Positions 1-8,052 of a stretch of 40,367 bases of DNA are shown in pieces. This DNA comes from an uncultured Lachnospiraceae bacterium (GTDB lineage: Bacteria > Bacillota > Clostridia > Lachnospirales > Lachnospiraceae). Within the stretch, counting starts at the first letter, position 1, and each line of letters opens with the position of its first letter. The position numbers were made by a program, and so were the translations under genes. The stretch is taken from NCBI GenBank assembly GCA_947588995.1, contig CANPZI010000024.1:1-40367 (forward strand). The letters run 5' to 3'. Below the pieces are notes generated by a model. That model was given only the letters and a program-made list of their open reading frames with translations. It was not told the DNA's origin and did no database searches.

Positions 1-110
1 ATCGAGGATTGAAAGAATGGGACAATGAGAAAGGCTATCTGACAGATACCTGCCTGACGGCACAGGATAAGTATAAAACGTATTTGGATTACTTCAGGAT
101 TAATTATTAG
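1..110 (+). CDS. 3' end of an unrecognised protein-coding gene (partial)
   Basis: Reading frame 3 is open from the window edge to a TAG at 108-110 and gives a 35-residue tail ending in LDYFRINY. The composition is ordinary for a soluble protein and the frame has no internal stop, while the other two plus-strand frames stop within about 30 bases. No family could be named from so short a tail. No clear terminator follows, and the next gene (phosphatase) converges on it from the other strand with only about 36 bases between them. Confidence 0.5.
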   Translation, partial: RGLKEWDNEKGYLTDTCLTAQDKYKTYLDYFRINY

Positions 111-146
111 AAATGTGAAAGTACTGAAAAAGCAATTTGGCTGATT

Positions 147-617
147 TTACAGTCTCTTTCCGCCCGCTGTTTCCAGATGGCGCATCAAAGCTTCACAGCC
201 CTCCAGTACATCCGCATAGGTCGCATCGAACTCGCCCGTATACCACGGGTCAGCAATCGCGCGTTTGCTGCCCGCATACTCTAACAGCTTGTGGATCTTG
301 TGTTGTGGGTCGCCGCCCGCGATCCTCGCCATGTTGCGGATATTCGCATCGTCCATGCCGATCAGATAATCGTACTCTTCGTAATCTCGGCTTGTCATCT
401 GCCGCGCCCGATGTCCCGAACATGGAATATGATGCTGTCTGAAAATGCCCATCGTTCCGTAGTGGATGCCGTTGCCGATTTCCTCCGTGCTGGTGGCCGC
501 GGAATCGATATAAAATTGTGAAGTCAGGCCGCGCTCGTCCACCATCTGCTGGAGTACGAACTGAGCCATGGGAGAGCGGCAGATATTGCCGTGGCAGACG
601 AAAAGTATTTTTATCAT
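147..617 (-). CDS. Low-molecular-weight protein-tyrosine phosphatase
   Basis: A 156-residue cytoplasmic phosphatase of the LMW-PTP/arsenate-reductase fold, the usual length for the family. It starts MIKILFVCHGNICRS, holding the C-x5-R-S phosphate loop (Cys8, Arg14, Ser15). The general-acid loop DPWYTGEFDATY lies near residue 123. The ATG at 615-617 is chosen because AAGGAG lies just upstream on the minus strand and the phosphate loop must be close to the N-terminus; a longer open frame to 707 adds 30 residues without family character. Such enzymes dephosphorylate protein tyrosine, often of polysaccharide-export kinases, but no such kinase is visible here. A second, broken copy of its first ten codons lies at 3191-3221. 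Confidence 0.93.
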   Translation of the reverse strand: MIKILFVCHGNICRSPMAQFVLQQMVDERGLTSQFYIDSAATSTEEIGNGIHYGTMGIFRQHHIPCSGHRARQMTSRDYEEYDYLIGMDDANIRNMARIAGGDPQHKIHKLLEYAGSKRAIADPWYTGEFDATYADVLEGCEALMRHLETAGGKRL

Positions 618-944
618 TTTCCTATAACTCCTTATAAGTCCTGTGTTTCTTCTCAAATGCTTGATTTTGCAGGGTTTGTAAGCGATCCTCAAATGACTTC
701 TTTCCAAAGTGTTTTCTCAAATCGTCTTATACTTTCTCACATTTGTCCCTGCAAAATTGGTAAATTCATTGGTACCTGATTTTTATTCCCAACTATATTT
801 ATTATAATATGTTTGGAATAAAGTTGGGAATAAATTATAAAATCATGATGTAGCCAGTCTCTTTCTCGCTATAAAATCGTTAATTTTGCAGGCTTTTCCG
901 GATTTTTGAATGATATCTATGCTTCATACTAGCTTAGATACAAC
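618..944. other. AT-rich intergenic region upstream of the phosphatase gene
   Basis: No credible gene is seen. The stretch contains three copies of a short TTTTGCAGG-like element (around 664, 751 in inverted orientation, and 886), a 13-bp perfect inverted repeat at 782-834, and a palindromic ATTATAAT (801-808) that could act as a -10 element on either strand. The region probably holds the phosphatase promoter reading leftward. The epimerase gene ends at 945, so read-through from that side is also possible. Confidence 0.5.
782..834. repeat. Inverted repeat with 13-bp perfect arms
   Basis: TTTATTCCCAACT (782-794) is matched exactly by its reverse complement at 822-834, with a 27-base AT-rich spacer containing ATTATAAT. 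There is no T-run to make it a standard terminator and the loop is long. The placement around a candidate -10 element upstream of the phosphatase gene fits an operator for a dimeric regulator, or the remains of a small mobile element. This is inference. Confidence 0.6.
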
Positions 945-1841
945 TCAAAATGTATGATCGATAAACGCAATATAAGGTTTCTTATTCACTTTATCTGAAT
1001 TGTCCCTATACCATGTAAACGCTTCTTTTAACCCCTCATACAAATCTTTTTCATTTGGCATCAGTTCACGCTGTTTTGACACATCAAGAAAATATTCATA
1101 ATCATAAAAGCTGAAATATTTTCGTTGTTCTGTGTCATCATAAACGTTCTTAAATCTGGCCTTTTTCCCGACCACATTGTAACACATTTCAACCCATTGA
1201 CGAATCGATACGGGATTTTGATTTCCTACATTGAAAATATGACATTGGGGTTTTTTCATCAACAGAACATCCATGAATCTACATAAATCTTCCACATGAA
1301 AAAATTGTAATTTCATCCTGCCATCTTTGGGCAGATAAAAATACCTGTCGCGCAGTGCACAGTCAAACACGAATGCTTCTCTGTACACATTATTCATCTG
1401 CCCATACAAGTAAGGCGGCCGCAAGATATAGGCTGACGGTTTTCTTTTTAATATAGCTTTTTCCGCTTCGATTTTATCTGTTCCGTATCTTCCCCAATAT
1501 TTATTTTCAGCAAGTTCTGATTCCTCTTTAAATGGCTGTGCTTCATACTCCGGATATACTGCGCTGGAACTGATAAAAATATAATCTTCGCAATATCCCA
1601 GAGCATCCAATAAGCCATTTACTCCTTCGGCGTTATATGCGGTATCAATTACAACATCAAAACGATGGTCGTGCAGCGTCTCTCCCAGATGAAACCGATC
1701 CGCTTGGATCAAATTTACACCTTTCGATTGTTCTCTGTTGTTTCTGTTGAGAACATACACGTCACAGCCTTTTGCCACATAGTATTCCGCAATATATCGG
1801 CTAACAAAAACCGTGCCGCCTGTAACAAGGATCTTCTTCAT
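945..1841 (-). CDS. NAD-dependent epimerase/dehydratase family protein
   Basis: A 298-residue extended short-chain dehydrogenase. The N-terminus has the Rossmann start MKKILVTGGTVFVSRY, in which the usual later glycines of TGGxGxxG are replaced by Val11 and Ser14. A Ser-rich segment (FISSSAVYPEY) is followed by a Y-x3-K pair in RYGTDKIEAEK, the catalytic Tyr and Lys of the family. The start at 1841 has a GGGGG Shine-Dalgarno. It lies about 100 bases downstream of the DUF1016 gene on the same strand and may be co-transcribed with it. The substrate is unknown; nucleotide-sugar metabolism is the usual role. The altered glycine motif may weaken or change cofactor use. Confidence 0.88.
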   Translation of the reverse strand: MKKILVTGGTVFVSRYIAEYYVAKGCDVYVLNRNNREQSKGVNLIQADRFHLGETLHDHRFDVVIDTAYNAEGVNGLLDALGYCEDYIFISSSAVYPEYEAQPFKEESELAENKYWGRYGTDKIEAEKAILKRKPSAYILRPPYLYGQMNNVYREAFVFDCALRDRYFYLPKDGRMKLQFFHVEDLCRFMDVLLMKKPQCHIFNVGNQNPVSIRQWVEMCYNVVGKKARFKNVYDDTEQRKYFSFYDYEYFLDVSKQRELMPNEKDLYEGLKEAFTWYRDNSDKVNKKPYIAFIDHTF

Positions 1842-1940
1842 ATCGGTTTCCCCCTTTTGACAATTGATATGTCATCGGTCATCTTTAAAATCTCTACCAA
1901 GTATTTATTCAATGCTTTAAATCCTACATATTTGGTCGTT

Positions 1941-3026
1941 TTAATCTTTCTCATTCTGCTGCAAATAAAACATCGCCTTCTGTGTTTCAATTTTTTTCCG
2001 CAATTCTTCCTCTGTCGGCAAATAAAGCTTATACTTGGAAGCAAATAACTGCTCATTACCATGAAGCACAGAATACCTTGCAATGTCTTCATCCGTGTCT
2101 GCGCAGAGCACAATGCCGATCGTAGGATTATCTCCATCGCTTCTCTTTAATTCATCATACATACGGATATACATATCCATCTGCCCCACATCCTGATGTG
2201 TGATTTTTTGTGTTTTCAGATCAATTAGTACAAAGCATTTGAGAATATAATTGTAAAACACAAGATCAATAAAATAATCCTGTTTTTCCGTATGAATATG
2301 CTGCTGCCTTGCTACAAAGGCATATCCTTTTCCAAGTTCCATCAAAAATTTCTGTAGATTAGAAAGAATGCTCTTCTCAAAATCATTTTCTGTAAAGTCG
2401 GTATTCGAAGCAAGTCCCAAAAATTCAGCAATCATCGGATTTTTTATGAATTCCAGTTTGTCACTCTGATATTCTGCGGTCAACTCCTTCATTTCTGTTT
2501 CCACAATCTCTTTTCTCTGCGTCTGAAGCATCCGATAATAATACTGCGAAGAAACATTCCGCTGTAATGTTCTGACACTCCATGTTTGTTCCATTGCTTC
2601 TTTCTCGTACCATGCACGTGCTTTTTCGTCATCTACTTGCAACAGCACTGCATAATGCGACCACGATAATAGTTCTTGAGATTTTCCAGACACTGTCTGG
2701 AAAATCTCAGGATAAGTTTTATAGAATGAATAGAAACTGTATAAATTAGATTTTGTAAATCCTTTGCCATACTCTGCCGACAACTCTTTAGCGAGTTTCT
2801 TTATAATTTCCGCCCCATACTTTGCCCGCTCTTTACCTCGCATTTCTTCACTGGCAATTCTGTATCCAAGAAGCCAATTTCTTCGGACAAGTGTTGTATT
2901 GACAGCCTGATGTGCAGCTTTCTGTGATGATTCTATGATGCCGCACATATCTTTTAATATATCATCCGTTTTAATAAAATCACTCATAATATTATTTTTG
3001 CCATCATATATCAGCCTATTCTCCAT
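1941..3026 (-). CDS. DUF1016 / YhcG-type PDDEXK nuclease family protein
   Basis: A 361-residue protein with the two-part DUF1016 layout: an N-terminal helical DNA-binding-like part (NWLLGYRIASEE, then KGFTKSNLYSFYSFYKTYP) and a C-terminal nuclease fold. The nuclease core shows YFIDLVFYNY, then VLIDLKTQ, the D...D-x-K pattern of PDDEXK enzymes (Asp replaces the more common Glu before LK), then GQMDMYIRMYD. The start at 3026 is preferred because AAAAGGAG lies about 10 bases upstream; the frame is open further to 3071 but without a clear ribosome site. The family is common on mobile DNA beside restriction and defence genes. No such partner is visible here. Confidence 0.9.
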   Translation of the reverse strand: MENRLIYDGKNNIMSDFIKTDDILKDMCGIIESSQKAAHQAVNTTLVRRNWLLGYRIASEEMRGKERAKYGAEIIKKLAKELSAEYGKGFTKSNLYSFYSFYKTYPEIFQTVSGKSQELLSWSHYAVLLQVDDEKARAWYEKEAMEQTWSVRTLQRNVSSQYYYRMLQTQRKEIVETEMKELTAEYQSDKLEFIKNPMIAEFLGLASNTDFTENDFEKSILSNLQKFLMELGKGYAFVARQQHIHTEKQDYFIDLVFYNYILKCFVLIDLKTQKITHQDVGQMDMYIRMYDELKRSDGDNPTIGIVLCADTDEDIARYSVLHGNEQLFASKYKLYLPTEEELRKKIETQKAMFYLQQNEKD

Positions 3027-3190
3027 AATTATTCGACTCCTTTTCGCTATTTTTTCGACAACATTTTTCATTTCACATATTATAATTGCAAGTCCGACTC
3101 CCCGGGAATATTGGTAAATCGTTGGTAAAACTACAAAAGAAGCACAGAAAATCCCTGATTTTCAACGCTTTTTCCATGCCGGGCATATCC

Positions 3191-3221
3191 TGCCGTGGCA
3201 GACGAAAAGTATTTTTATCAT
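3191..3221 (-). pseudogene. Remnant of a second LMW-PTP gene (first ten codons)
   Basis: Thirty-one bases match 587-617 exactly, the first ten codons (MIKILFVCHG) of the intact phosphatase. After this the frame continues only to residue 19 (RICPAWKKR) and stops, though short patches resembling the original (ATATGCC, CATGG) persist. The remnant keeps a plausible ribosome site (GGAAAGGA) and a promoter at 3267-3296. It looks like a decayed or rearranged copy of the gene start. Confidence 0.7.
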
Positions 3222-3266
3222 AGTTGTGATATCCTTTCCTAAGCCTGTAAATAGGGGCTTTCCACC

Positions 3267-3296
3267 ATTATAGCATTGGTTTTATTACAATGTCAT
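3267..3296 (-). promoter_or_regulatory. Candidate sigma-70-type promoter reading leftward
   Basis: On the minus strand ATGACA (3296-3291) is separated by 18 bases from TATAAT (3272-3267). It points at the phosphatase remnant and then at the DUF1016 and epimerase genes. It may be the original promoter of the lost phosphatase copy, now serving the genes behind it. Confidence 0.5.
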
Positions 3297-3625
3297 CAAA
3301 TTAAGGGCATATTTTGCACTTTTCCGGTTTTATGCGGCTTAGCGCGTCAACTTAAGGCTTTTCGGCTAAAAGACAGAAAAAGAGTCCGCTTGTCCTCAAA
3401 AAAGTGTGTGACACCAGTTAATTGGAAAATCCCCTTGCGGTATGATATCATAAATATCTAAGACTTATTTGGTGAAGTAACAATACCTGTAATGGTTGAA
3501 GATAAAGAATTTGGAAGATACTTATCCTCTCCCAACCAATGGTTGAGTTTGATCATTCTACTTACAGTTCGTGTACAGAAACGGATAAAGATTGTAAAGT
3601 GTGGCATGAAAGGAGGCATATGGTA
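3297..3625. other. Intergenic region upstream of the XRE-type regulator
   Basis: No complete gene is seen. A plus-strand frame from about 3463 gives an uninterrupted protein-like stretch (LFGEVTIPVMVEDKEFGRYL) that starts without a ribosome site and runs to a stop near 3622. It may be the decayed end of another gene, but no family was recognised. TTAATT, a 17-base gap and TATGAT around 3418-3446 could be a weak rightward promoter. AAAGGAGG just before 3620 is the ribosome site of the next gene. Confidence 0.35.
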
Positions 3626-4444
3626 ATGAATCAAATGGATACAGGAAAGTTTATTGCCGGCTGCAGAAAAGAAAAAGGATTGACGCAGGCGCAATTAGCA
3701 GAAAAGTTAAACATTACCGACAGAGCTGTTTCTAAATGGGAAACGGGGAAATGTATGCCCGATTCCTCCATTATGCTGGAACTTTGCAATATTTTAGATG
3801 TTACTGTCAACGAACTGTTAACCGGGGAGAGGATAGAAATGAATCATTATGAAGAAAAAGTAAATGAAAACCTCATCGAATTAAAAAGAAAAGATGAGAA
3901 CAATATGAAGAAGAACGCCATAATAGCAACAATATACACAATCGCCATGGTGATTGGCATTATGGTATGTTGTATATGCGATATTGCTGTTTCGGAAACC
4001 CTGACTTGGTCACTGATTGTGCTTAGCTCTGTCCTGTTTACATGGATAGCATCTTTTCCGATTATATTGTTGGGAAAGAAAGGTGTGTTGGCGGCAATGA
4101 TTGCTGTGACTATTCTCATTGTACCATTTATGTACCTATTAAGTATTTTGATCAAAGTCAAGGAAGTGTTTCACATTGGTGCGGTTATGTCGATGATTTC
4201 ACTTGTATTTTTGTGGATCATTTATATGATGTATCGTCGGCTGAAAGGACGAAAACTATTGGCAACAGGATTTGCATTCCTGTTTGCCATCCCATTTACA
4301 TTTTTGATAAACAGTACATTGTCCAAAATGATTGGAGGGCCTGTCATCGATGTTTGGGATATATTATCTGTCTTTATTCTGTTTCTGATAGCAGTTGCTT
4401 TTCTCATTGGAGATTATGCAAGGGGAAAAGGTTATATAAGATAA
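3626..4444 (+). CDS. XRE-family HTH regulator with a six-helix membrane domain
   Basis: A 272-residue protein. Residues about 6-60 form a helix-turn-helix domain (LTQAQLAEKLNITDRAVSKW, then GKCMPDSSIMLELCNIL). A charged linker follows, then about six hydrophobic helices to the C-terminus. The ATG at 3626 lies 9 bases after AAAGGAGG; an in-frame ATG at 3620 is too close to it. Membrane-tethered XRE regulators of this kind are frequent in Clostridia and probably sense an envelope or membrane state, but the ligand is unknown. The gene is single, AT-rich like its left neighbours, and ends at a strong terminator. Confidence 0.88.
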   Translation: MNQMDTGKFIAGCRKEKGLTQAQLAEKLNITDRAVSKWETGKCMPDSSIMLELCNILDVTVNELLTGERIEMNHYEEKVNENLIELKRKDENNMKKNAIIATIYTIAMVIGIMVCCICDIAVSETLTWSLIVLSSVLFTWIASFPIILLGKKGVLAAMIAVTILIVPFMYLLSILIKVKEVFHIGAVMSMISLVFLWIIYMMYRRLKGRKLLATGFAFLFAIPFTFLINSTLSKMIGGPVIDVWDILSVFILFLIAVAFLIGDYARGKGYIR

Positions 4445-4480
4445 ATTCCGGTGCCTGTCCAAAGAATAGTATCAACTCGC

Positions 4481-4517
4481 AATAAGACCTCTGCACATCA
4501 ATAGAGGTCTTATTTTT
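4481..4517 (+). terminator. Intrinsic terminator after the XRE regulator
   Basis: A perfect 12-bp stem (AATAAGACCTCT, 4481-4492, with AGAGGTCTTATT, 4503-4514), a 10-base loop and a following T-run. It marks the end of the AT-rich patch. The A-rich 5' arm means it could also work leftward. Confidence 0.88.
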
Positions 4518-4669
4518 GTACATTCATTTCATAAGGCAGAAATAAATTTTATTTTATGCATTTTTCTCTGATACACTGCAAGAATGTTTTAACGGTTCCC
4601 GTTGCATTTCCTGAATTATTGACCGGCAAACTGGCGGCTATCGGTTTGCTGTCCTGATAAACGTTCCAC

Positions 4670-4697
4670 TTTACTTATATTTTACGCAATTCTTACA
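4670..4697 (+). promoter_or_regulatory. Candidate Pho box (three hexamers, 11-bp period)
   Basis: TTTACT (4670), TTTACG (4681) and CTTACA (4692) start exactly 11 bases apart. PhoP-type regulators of Gram-positive bacteria bind TT(A/T/C)ACA-like direct repeats with this spacing. The site lies ahead of the small membrane protein and the Na/Pi cotransporter, and the same arrangement precedes the regulator gene at 11364-11391. Apart from this site and the terminator at 4481-4517, the gap from 4445 to 4846 shows nothing else that could be supported. Confidence 0.6.
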
Positions 4698-4846
4698 TCG
4701 GCACGATAGCGGCTGATTTTTTTCTTTTGTACCATGATAAGGGAAAGCGGATATGCAGATACTGACAGAAAGATATGCGGCTGTGAGGGGCAGGAGAGAG
4801 ATAGCGGCGCACAGGGCATACGAGGCTGGGAAAAGGGGCGGCAGAA

Positions 4847-5074
4847 ATGGAAATCATCTGGAACAGGATCAATCGGCGAGACGGTACCGAGCGGAAGAAA
4901 ATTCGCCGTTTCCTGTTTTTCAACACGCTGTGCTGGACGATGATCGGTCTGGCGGCGTGGGGGATCGTGCGCTTTTTTGCGTTTAATACGGCTGCAGGGG
5001 CCTTGTCCTTTGCGGGATATGCCGGTTATTTTGCAGGCTGGCTTGGCGGGATTGTATTCCTGTGGCGCAGGTAA
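4847..5074 (+). CDS. Small two-helix membrane protein of unknown function
   Basis: A 75-residue frame with a basic N-terminus (NRINRRDGTERKKIRRF) and two hydrophobic segments at about residues 24-46 and 51-72, ending in WRR. AAAAGGGG lies 10 bases before the ATG, a fair ribosome site. It is the first frame after the Pho box and lies 76 bases before the Na/Pi cotransporter, so co-transcription is likely. No family was recognised. Overlapping frames in the same stretch lack a membrane-like or domain-like pattern and are taken as shadows. Confidence 0.55.
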   Translation: MEIIWNRINRRDGTERKKIRRFLFFNTLCWTMIGLAAWGIVRFFAFNTAAGALSFAGYAGYFAGWLGGIVFLWRR

Positions 5075-5150
5075 AAGGCGGCGCGGCTGCGGTGTAGGGT
5101 GAGAAAATTGCAAGATCCGAAAGGCAAAGAGGAGTCGGGAGGAGAGAAGC

Positions 5151-6836
5151 ATGAATGATAAAGTACAGATGATATTCGGGCTGTTTGCGGGGCTGGCGAT
5201 TTTTATCTTTGGCATGAATATGATGAGCGAGTGTCTGCAGAAAGCGGCGGGAGAGAAGATGAGGACGATCCTCTCCATGCTTACGGGCAATCCTGTTCTG
5301 GGGGTTCTGGCGGGCGCTGTCACGACGGCGGTTCTGCAGAGCAGCAGCGCCACGACGGTGATGGTGATCGGTTTTGTGAGCGCGGGGCTGATGTCGCTGC
5401 CGCAGGCGGTTTCCATTATTCTGGGAGCCAACATCGGGACGACCATGACGGCGCAGATTATCGCTTTTAAGATTACCGATTATATCTATGTGTTCATTTT
5501 TGCGGGTTTTCTGGTCAGTTTCCTGTGCAAGAAAGAGAAAGCGAAGAACATCGGGCAGACGGTTTTTGCTTTCGGGCTGCTGTTCGAGGGGATTTCCATT
5601 ATGGAGAGCGTGATGAAGCCGCTTGCGGACAGCCCGTTTTTCATTCGACTGCTCGGAAACGTTGCCGATGTGCCGGTTCTTGGCGTGGCGGTCGGTATGC
5701 TGATGACGGTGGTGGTGCAGAGCAGTAGCGCGACCATTGCGGTACTGCAGAATTTCGCTTCCCAGCCGGGACCTGACGGGATCAGCAGCATGATCGGTCT
5801 TGCGGGCGCGATCCCGATTTTGTTGGGAGACAATATCGGTACGACGATCACCGCGCTGCTTGCTTCCATAGGGCAGAGCAGGGATGCTAAGAGGACAGCG
5901 GTGGCGCACAGTGTGTTTAACATATCGGGGGCATTTCTTTTTATCTGGCTCGTGAAACCGTATGCGGCACTGATCCGTTATATCTCTCCCAAGGGGAATG
6001 AGGTGGATGTCATTTCCCGGCAGATTGCCAACGCGCACACGGGGTTTAATCTGGTGATGACGCTTCTGTGGCTTCCGCTGATCGGGCTTCTGGTACAGAT
6101 CGTTATGCGGATCATACCGGAGCGGGCCGACAGGCGGGAGGTACTCCTGCCGTCTGCGCCGCAGTTTCTGGACGGCAGGCTGATCGGGCAGCCCACCGCG
6201 GCCCTGCATCTGGCGACTAAGGAGGTGCTGCGCTGCAGCGGGATCGTGGAGAAGATGCTGGAAAAGATCAGGGAGCATCAGGGGGACGGCGAGGAGACGG
6301 TGCTGGCACAGGTGATGGAGTATGCCGACACGGAGCACGCGCTGTACGGCCACATCAACGATTACTTCGCGGCGATGTTTGCGGAGGGTGTCATGACGGA
6401 GACGCAGGCGAACGAATCCGCGGGTCTGATGTATGTCCTGTGCGATATAGACCGCATGGGAACGCTGTGCAGGGACATCACGGAGGCGGTGCTCAGCCGG
6501 GACGGGAAGTGGCGTCTCTCCAAGGAGGCGCGCAAAGACCTGCGCAAGTCGATCGGCCTCATTCTGGATATGTACACCTACGTCGTGCGGATGATGAGCG
6601 GTGACGGCGGAAGCATGGATTACGTGCAGGAGAAGCGGGAGGAAATCCGGCAGTTGGATGAGAAGATGCGCAGGGCGCATATTGAGCGTGTCGGCAAGAA
6701 AAAGTGCAGAGTGGAACTGACCGGCCTGTATGACAGCATTCTGCACAATATAGATCGTATGGCCAACAGCTGTGTGAATCTGGCGGATACGGCGGCGGGC
6801 AGCGTGAATCTCAGACGTCTGCTCGTGGACGGTTGA
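5151..6836 (+). CDS. Na/Pi cotransporter family protein with PhoU-like C-terminal domain
   Basis: A 561-residue membrane protein. Two inverted halves each carry the signature QSSSAT (VLQSSSATTVMV near residue 63 and VVQSSSATIAVL near 189), the substrate-binding repeats of the NptA/PNaS family. GANIGTTMTAQ and GDNIGTTITAL follow each repeat. After about residue 330 a cytoplasmic helical domain resembles PhoU. GGAGGAG lies 7-10 bases before the ATG. It takes up phosphate with sodium, or exports it in some relatives. Its position between a Pho box and pstSCAB-phoU supports a role in phosphate balance. Confidence 0.93.
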   Translation: MNDKVQMIFGLFAGLAIFIFGMNMMSECLQKAAGEKMRTILSMLTGNPVLGVLAGAVTTAVLQSSSATTVMVIGFVSAGLMSLPQAVSIILGANIGTTMTAQIIAFKITDYIYVFIFAGFLVSFLCKKEKAKNIGQTVFAFGLLFEGISIMESVMKPLADSPFFIRLLGNVADVPVLGVAVGMLMTVVVQSSSATIAVLQNFASQPGPDGISSMIGLAGAIPILLGDNIGTTITALLASIGQSRDAKRTAVAHSVFNISGAFLFIWLVKPYAALIRYISPKGNEVDVISRQIANAHTGFNLVMTLLWLPLIGLLVQIVMRIIPERADRREVLLPSAPQFLDGRLIGQPTAALHLATKEVLRCSGIVEKMLEKIREHQGDGEETVLAQVMEYADTEHALYGHINDYFAAMFAEGVMTETQANESAGLMYVLCDIDRMGTLCRDITEAVLSRDGKWRLSKEARKDLRKSIGLILDMYTYVVRMMSGDGGSMDYVQEKREEIRQLDEKMRRAHIERVGKKKCRVELTGLYDSILHNIDRMANSCVNLADTAAGSVNLRRLLVDG

Positions 6837-6856
6837 AAAATGGTCTGTGAGTTTAT

Positions 6857-6889
6857 GGGAGGGAGCGTCGCGTTCCCTTCCGTTTTTTT
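6857..6889 (+). terminator. Intrinsic terminator after the Na/Pi cotransporter gene
   Basis: GGGAGGGAGCG pairs with CGTTCCCTTCC across a short TCGC loop, with two G-U pairs, followed by a run of seven T. It separates the cotransporter unit from the pst operon. Confidence 0.75.
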
Positions 6890-6929
6890 CCTCTCGTTGT
6901 ATATGGGACAAAAGGCCGCCGCATAGTAT

Positions 6930-7007
6930 TGTAAAAAAAGAGTAAAGAAAGATTTACGGACATATGACGCGCGCAGGATAGTTTGTAAAATGGGATCCGG
7001 CTATACT
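6930..7007 (+). promoter_or_regulatory. Candidate pst operon promoter with an inverted Pho-box pair
   Basis: TGTAAA (6930) and AGTAAA (6941) are 11 bases apart; on the minus strand they read TTTACT and TTTACA. A further TGTAAA lies at 6984. TATACT (7002-7007) is a good -10 candidate without a clear -35, as expected for an activated promoter. The orientation is opposite to the Pho boxes at 4670 and 11364, so this site is less certain. Confidence 0.4.
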
Positions 7008-7082
7008 GTAGGACAGAGATGAGCGGTCGCGCGGCAGAATCTCTGCAGGGAAATATACTGAGAAAAGCGAGGATTATCATTT

Positions 7083-8051
7083 ATGAAGAAAAAGAATATG
7101 CTCAAAATATTGGCAGCCGCCGGCATGGCGGTGTGCATGGCTGGCAGCCTGATGGGCTGCGGCGGCAGCGGGCGGGACGTGTCCGCACAGGACATACAGC
7201 AGGCAGTGCGGCAGGAGAATGATGCGGCGCAGCGTGAGGGAAGAGATCAGGAAGAGCCTGCGGAGACAGCACAGGCAGAGACAGAGACACAGCAGGCCGC
7301 GGATGGCGGCGACTTAAGCGGTACGATCACGATGGCGGGTTCGACTTCGATGGAGAAGTTTGCGAACGCCTTGGCGGAGAGTTTTATGGCGAAATACCCG
7401 GGCGTGACGGTGACGGCGGAGTTCACGGGTTCGTCTGCCGGCATCGAGTCGGTGCTCGCGGGCAGCGTGGATATCGGCAATTCCTCCAGAAGTCTGAAGG
7501 ACGAGGAGAAATCCGCCGGCGCGGTGGAAAATATCGTGGCGATCGACGGCATCGCGGTCATCACCGACCAGACAGGCACGGTCGCGGCGCTGACGACGGA
7601 GCAGTTGAAAGGAATCTATACGGGAGAAGTGAAGAACTGGAGCGAGGTCGGCGGTGCCGACGGCGCGATCGTGGTGGTCGGCCGTGAGGCGGGCAGCGGC
7701 ACGAGGGACGCTTTTGAGGAACTGCTGGAGATCGAGGACCAGTGTGTCTATGCCAATGAGCTGGACTCCACGGGTGCGGTGATGGCAAAAGTCGCGGCGA
7801 CGCCCGGCGCGATCGGTTATGTCTCGCTGGACGTGCTGGATGACACGGTGCAGGCGATCTCCCTGGACGGCGTGGAGCCCACGGAGGAGAATATCAAGAC
7901 GGGCAGCTATCTGCTCAGCAGGCCTTTTGTGATGGCGACGAACGGAGAAGTCAACGCGCAGAGCGAGGCGGTACAGGAGATGTTTGCCTATCTGAAATCG
8001 GAGGAGGGGCGGGAAATGATCAAGGCGGTAGGCCTGATCGTTCCGGATTGA
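7083..8051 (+). CDS. pstS: Phosphate ABC transporter substrate-binding lipoprotein PstS
   Basis: A 322-residue lipoprotein. The signal peptide ends in the lipobox LMGC (Cys26), followed by an Asp/Glu/Gln-rich linker to about residue 75. The binding domain shows AGSTSMEKF, GSSAGIESV, the VDIGNSSRSL loop and GREAGSGTRDAFEE, which are the phosphate-contacting loops of PstS. It captures phosphate outside the membrane and delivers it to PstCA. The stop is separated by one base from the next start, so pstS and pstC are translationally coupled. The ribosome site before 7083 is weak (GAGG). Confidence 0.96.
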   Translation: MKKKNMLKILAAAGMAVCMAGSLMGCGGSGRDVSAQDIQQAVRQENDAAQREGRDQEEPAETAQAETETQQAADGGDLSGTITMAGSTSMEKFANALAESFMAKYPGVTVTAEFTGSSAGIESVLAGSVDIGNSSRSLKDEEKSAGAVENIVAIDGIAVITDQTGTVAALTTEQLKGIYTGEVKNWSEVGGADGAIVVVGREAGSGTRDAFEELLEIEDQCVYANELDSTGAVMAKVAATPGAIGYVSLDVLDDTVQAISLDGVEPTEENIKTGSYLLSRPFVMATNGEVNAQSEAVQEMFAYLKSEEGREMIKAVGLIVPD

Positions 8052-8052
8052 T

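Noticed and set aside
3111..3129. TTGGTAAA repeated at 11 bases, like a Pho box on the minus strand ahead of the DUF1016 gene
   Set aside because: Only two units, a similar TTGGTAAA/TTGGTACC pair at 757-776 has a 12-base period, and the gene has no link with phosphate. Probably chance in AT-rich DNA.
3463..3622. A plus-strand protein-like stretch before the XRE regulator as a gene of its own
   Set aside because: It has no start codon with a ribosome site, no recognised family and is short; it is mentioned only as a possible remnant.
4983..6911. A 642-codon minus-strand frame opposite the Na/Pi cotransporter gene
   Set aside because: Shadow of a GC-rich gene: the product is a His/Arg-rich composition without domains, and the plus-strand gene has full family motifs.
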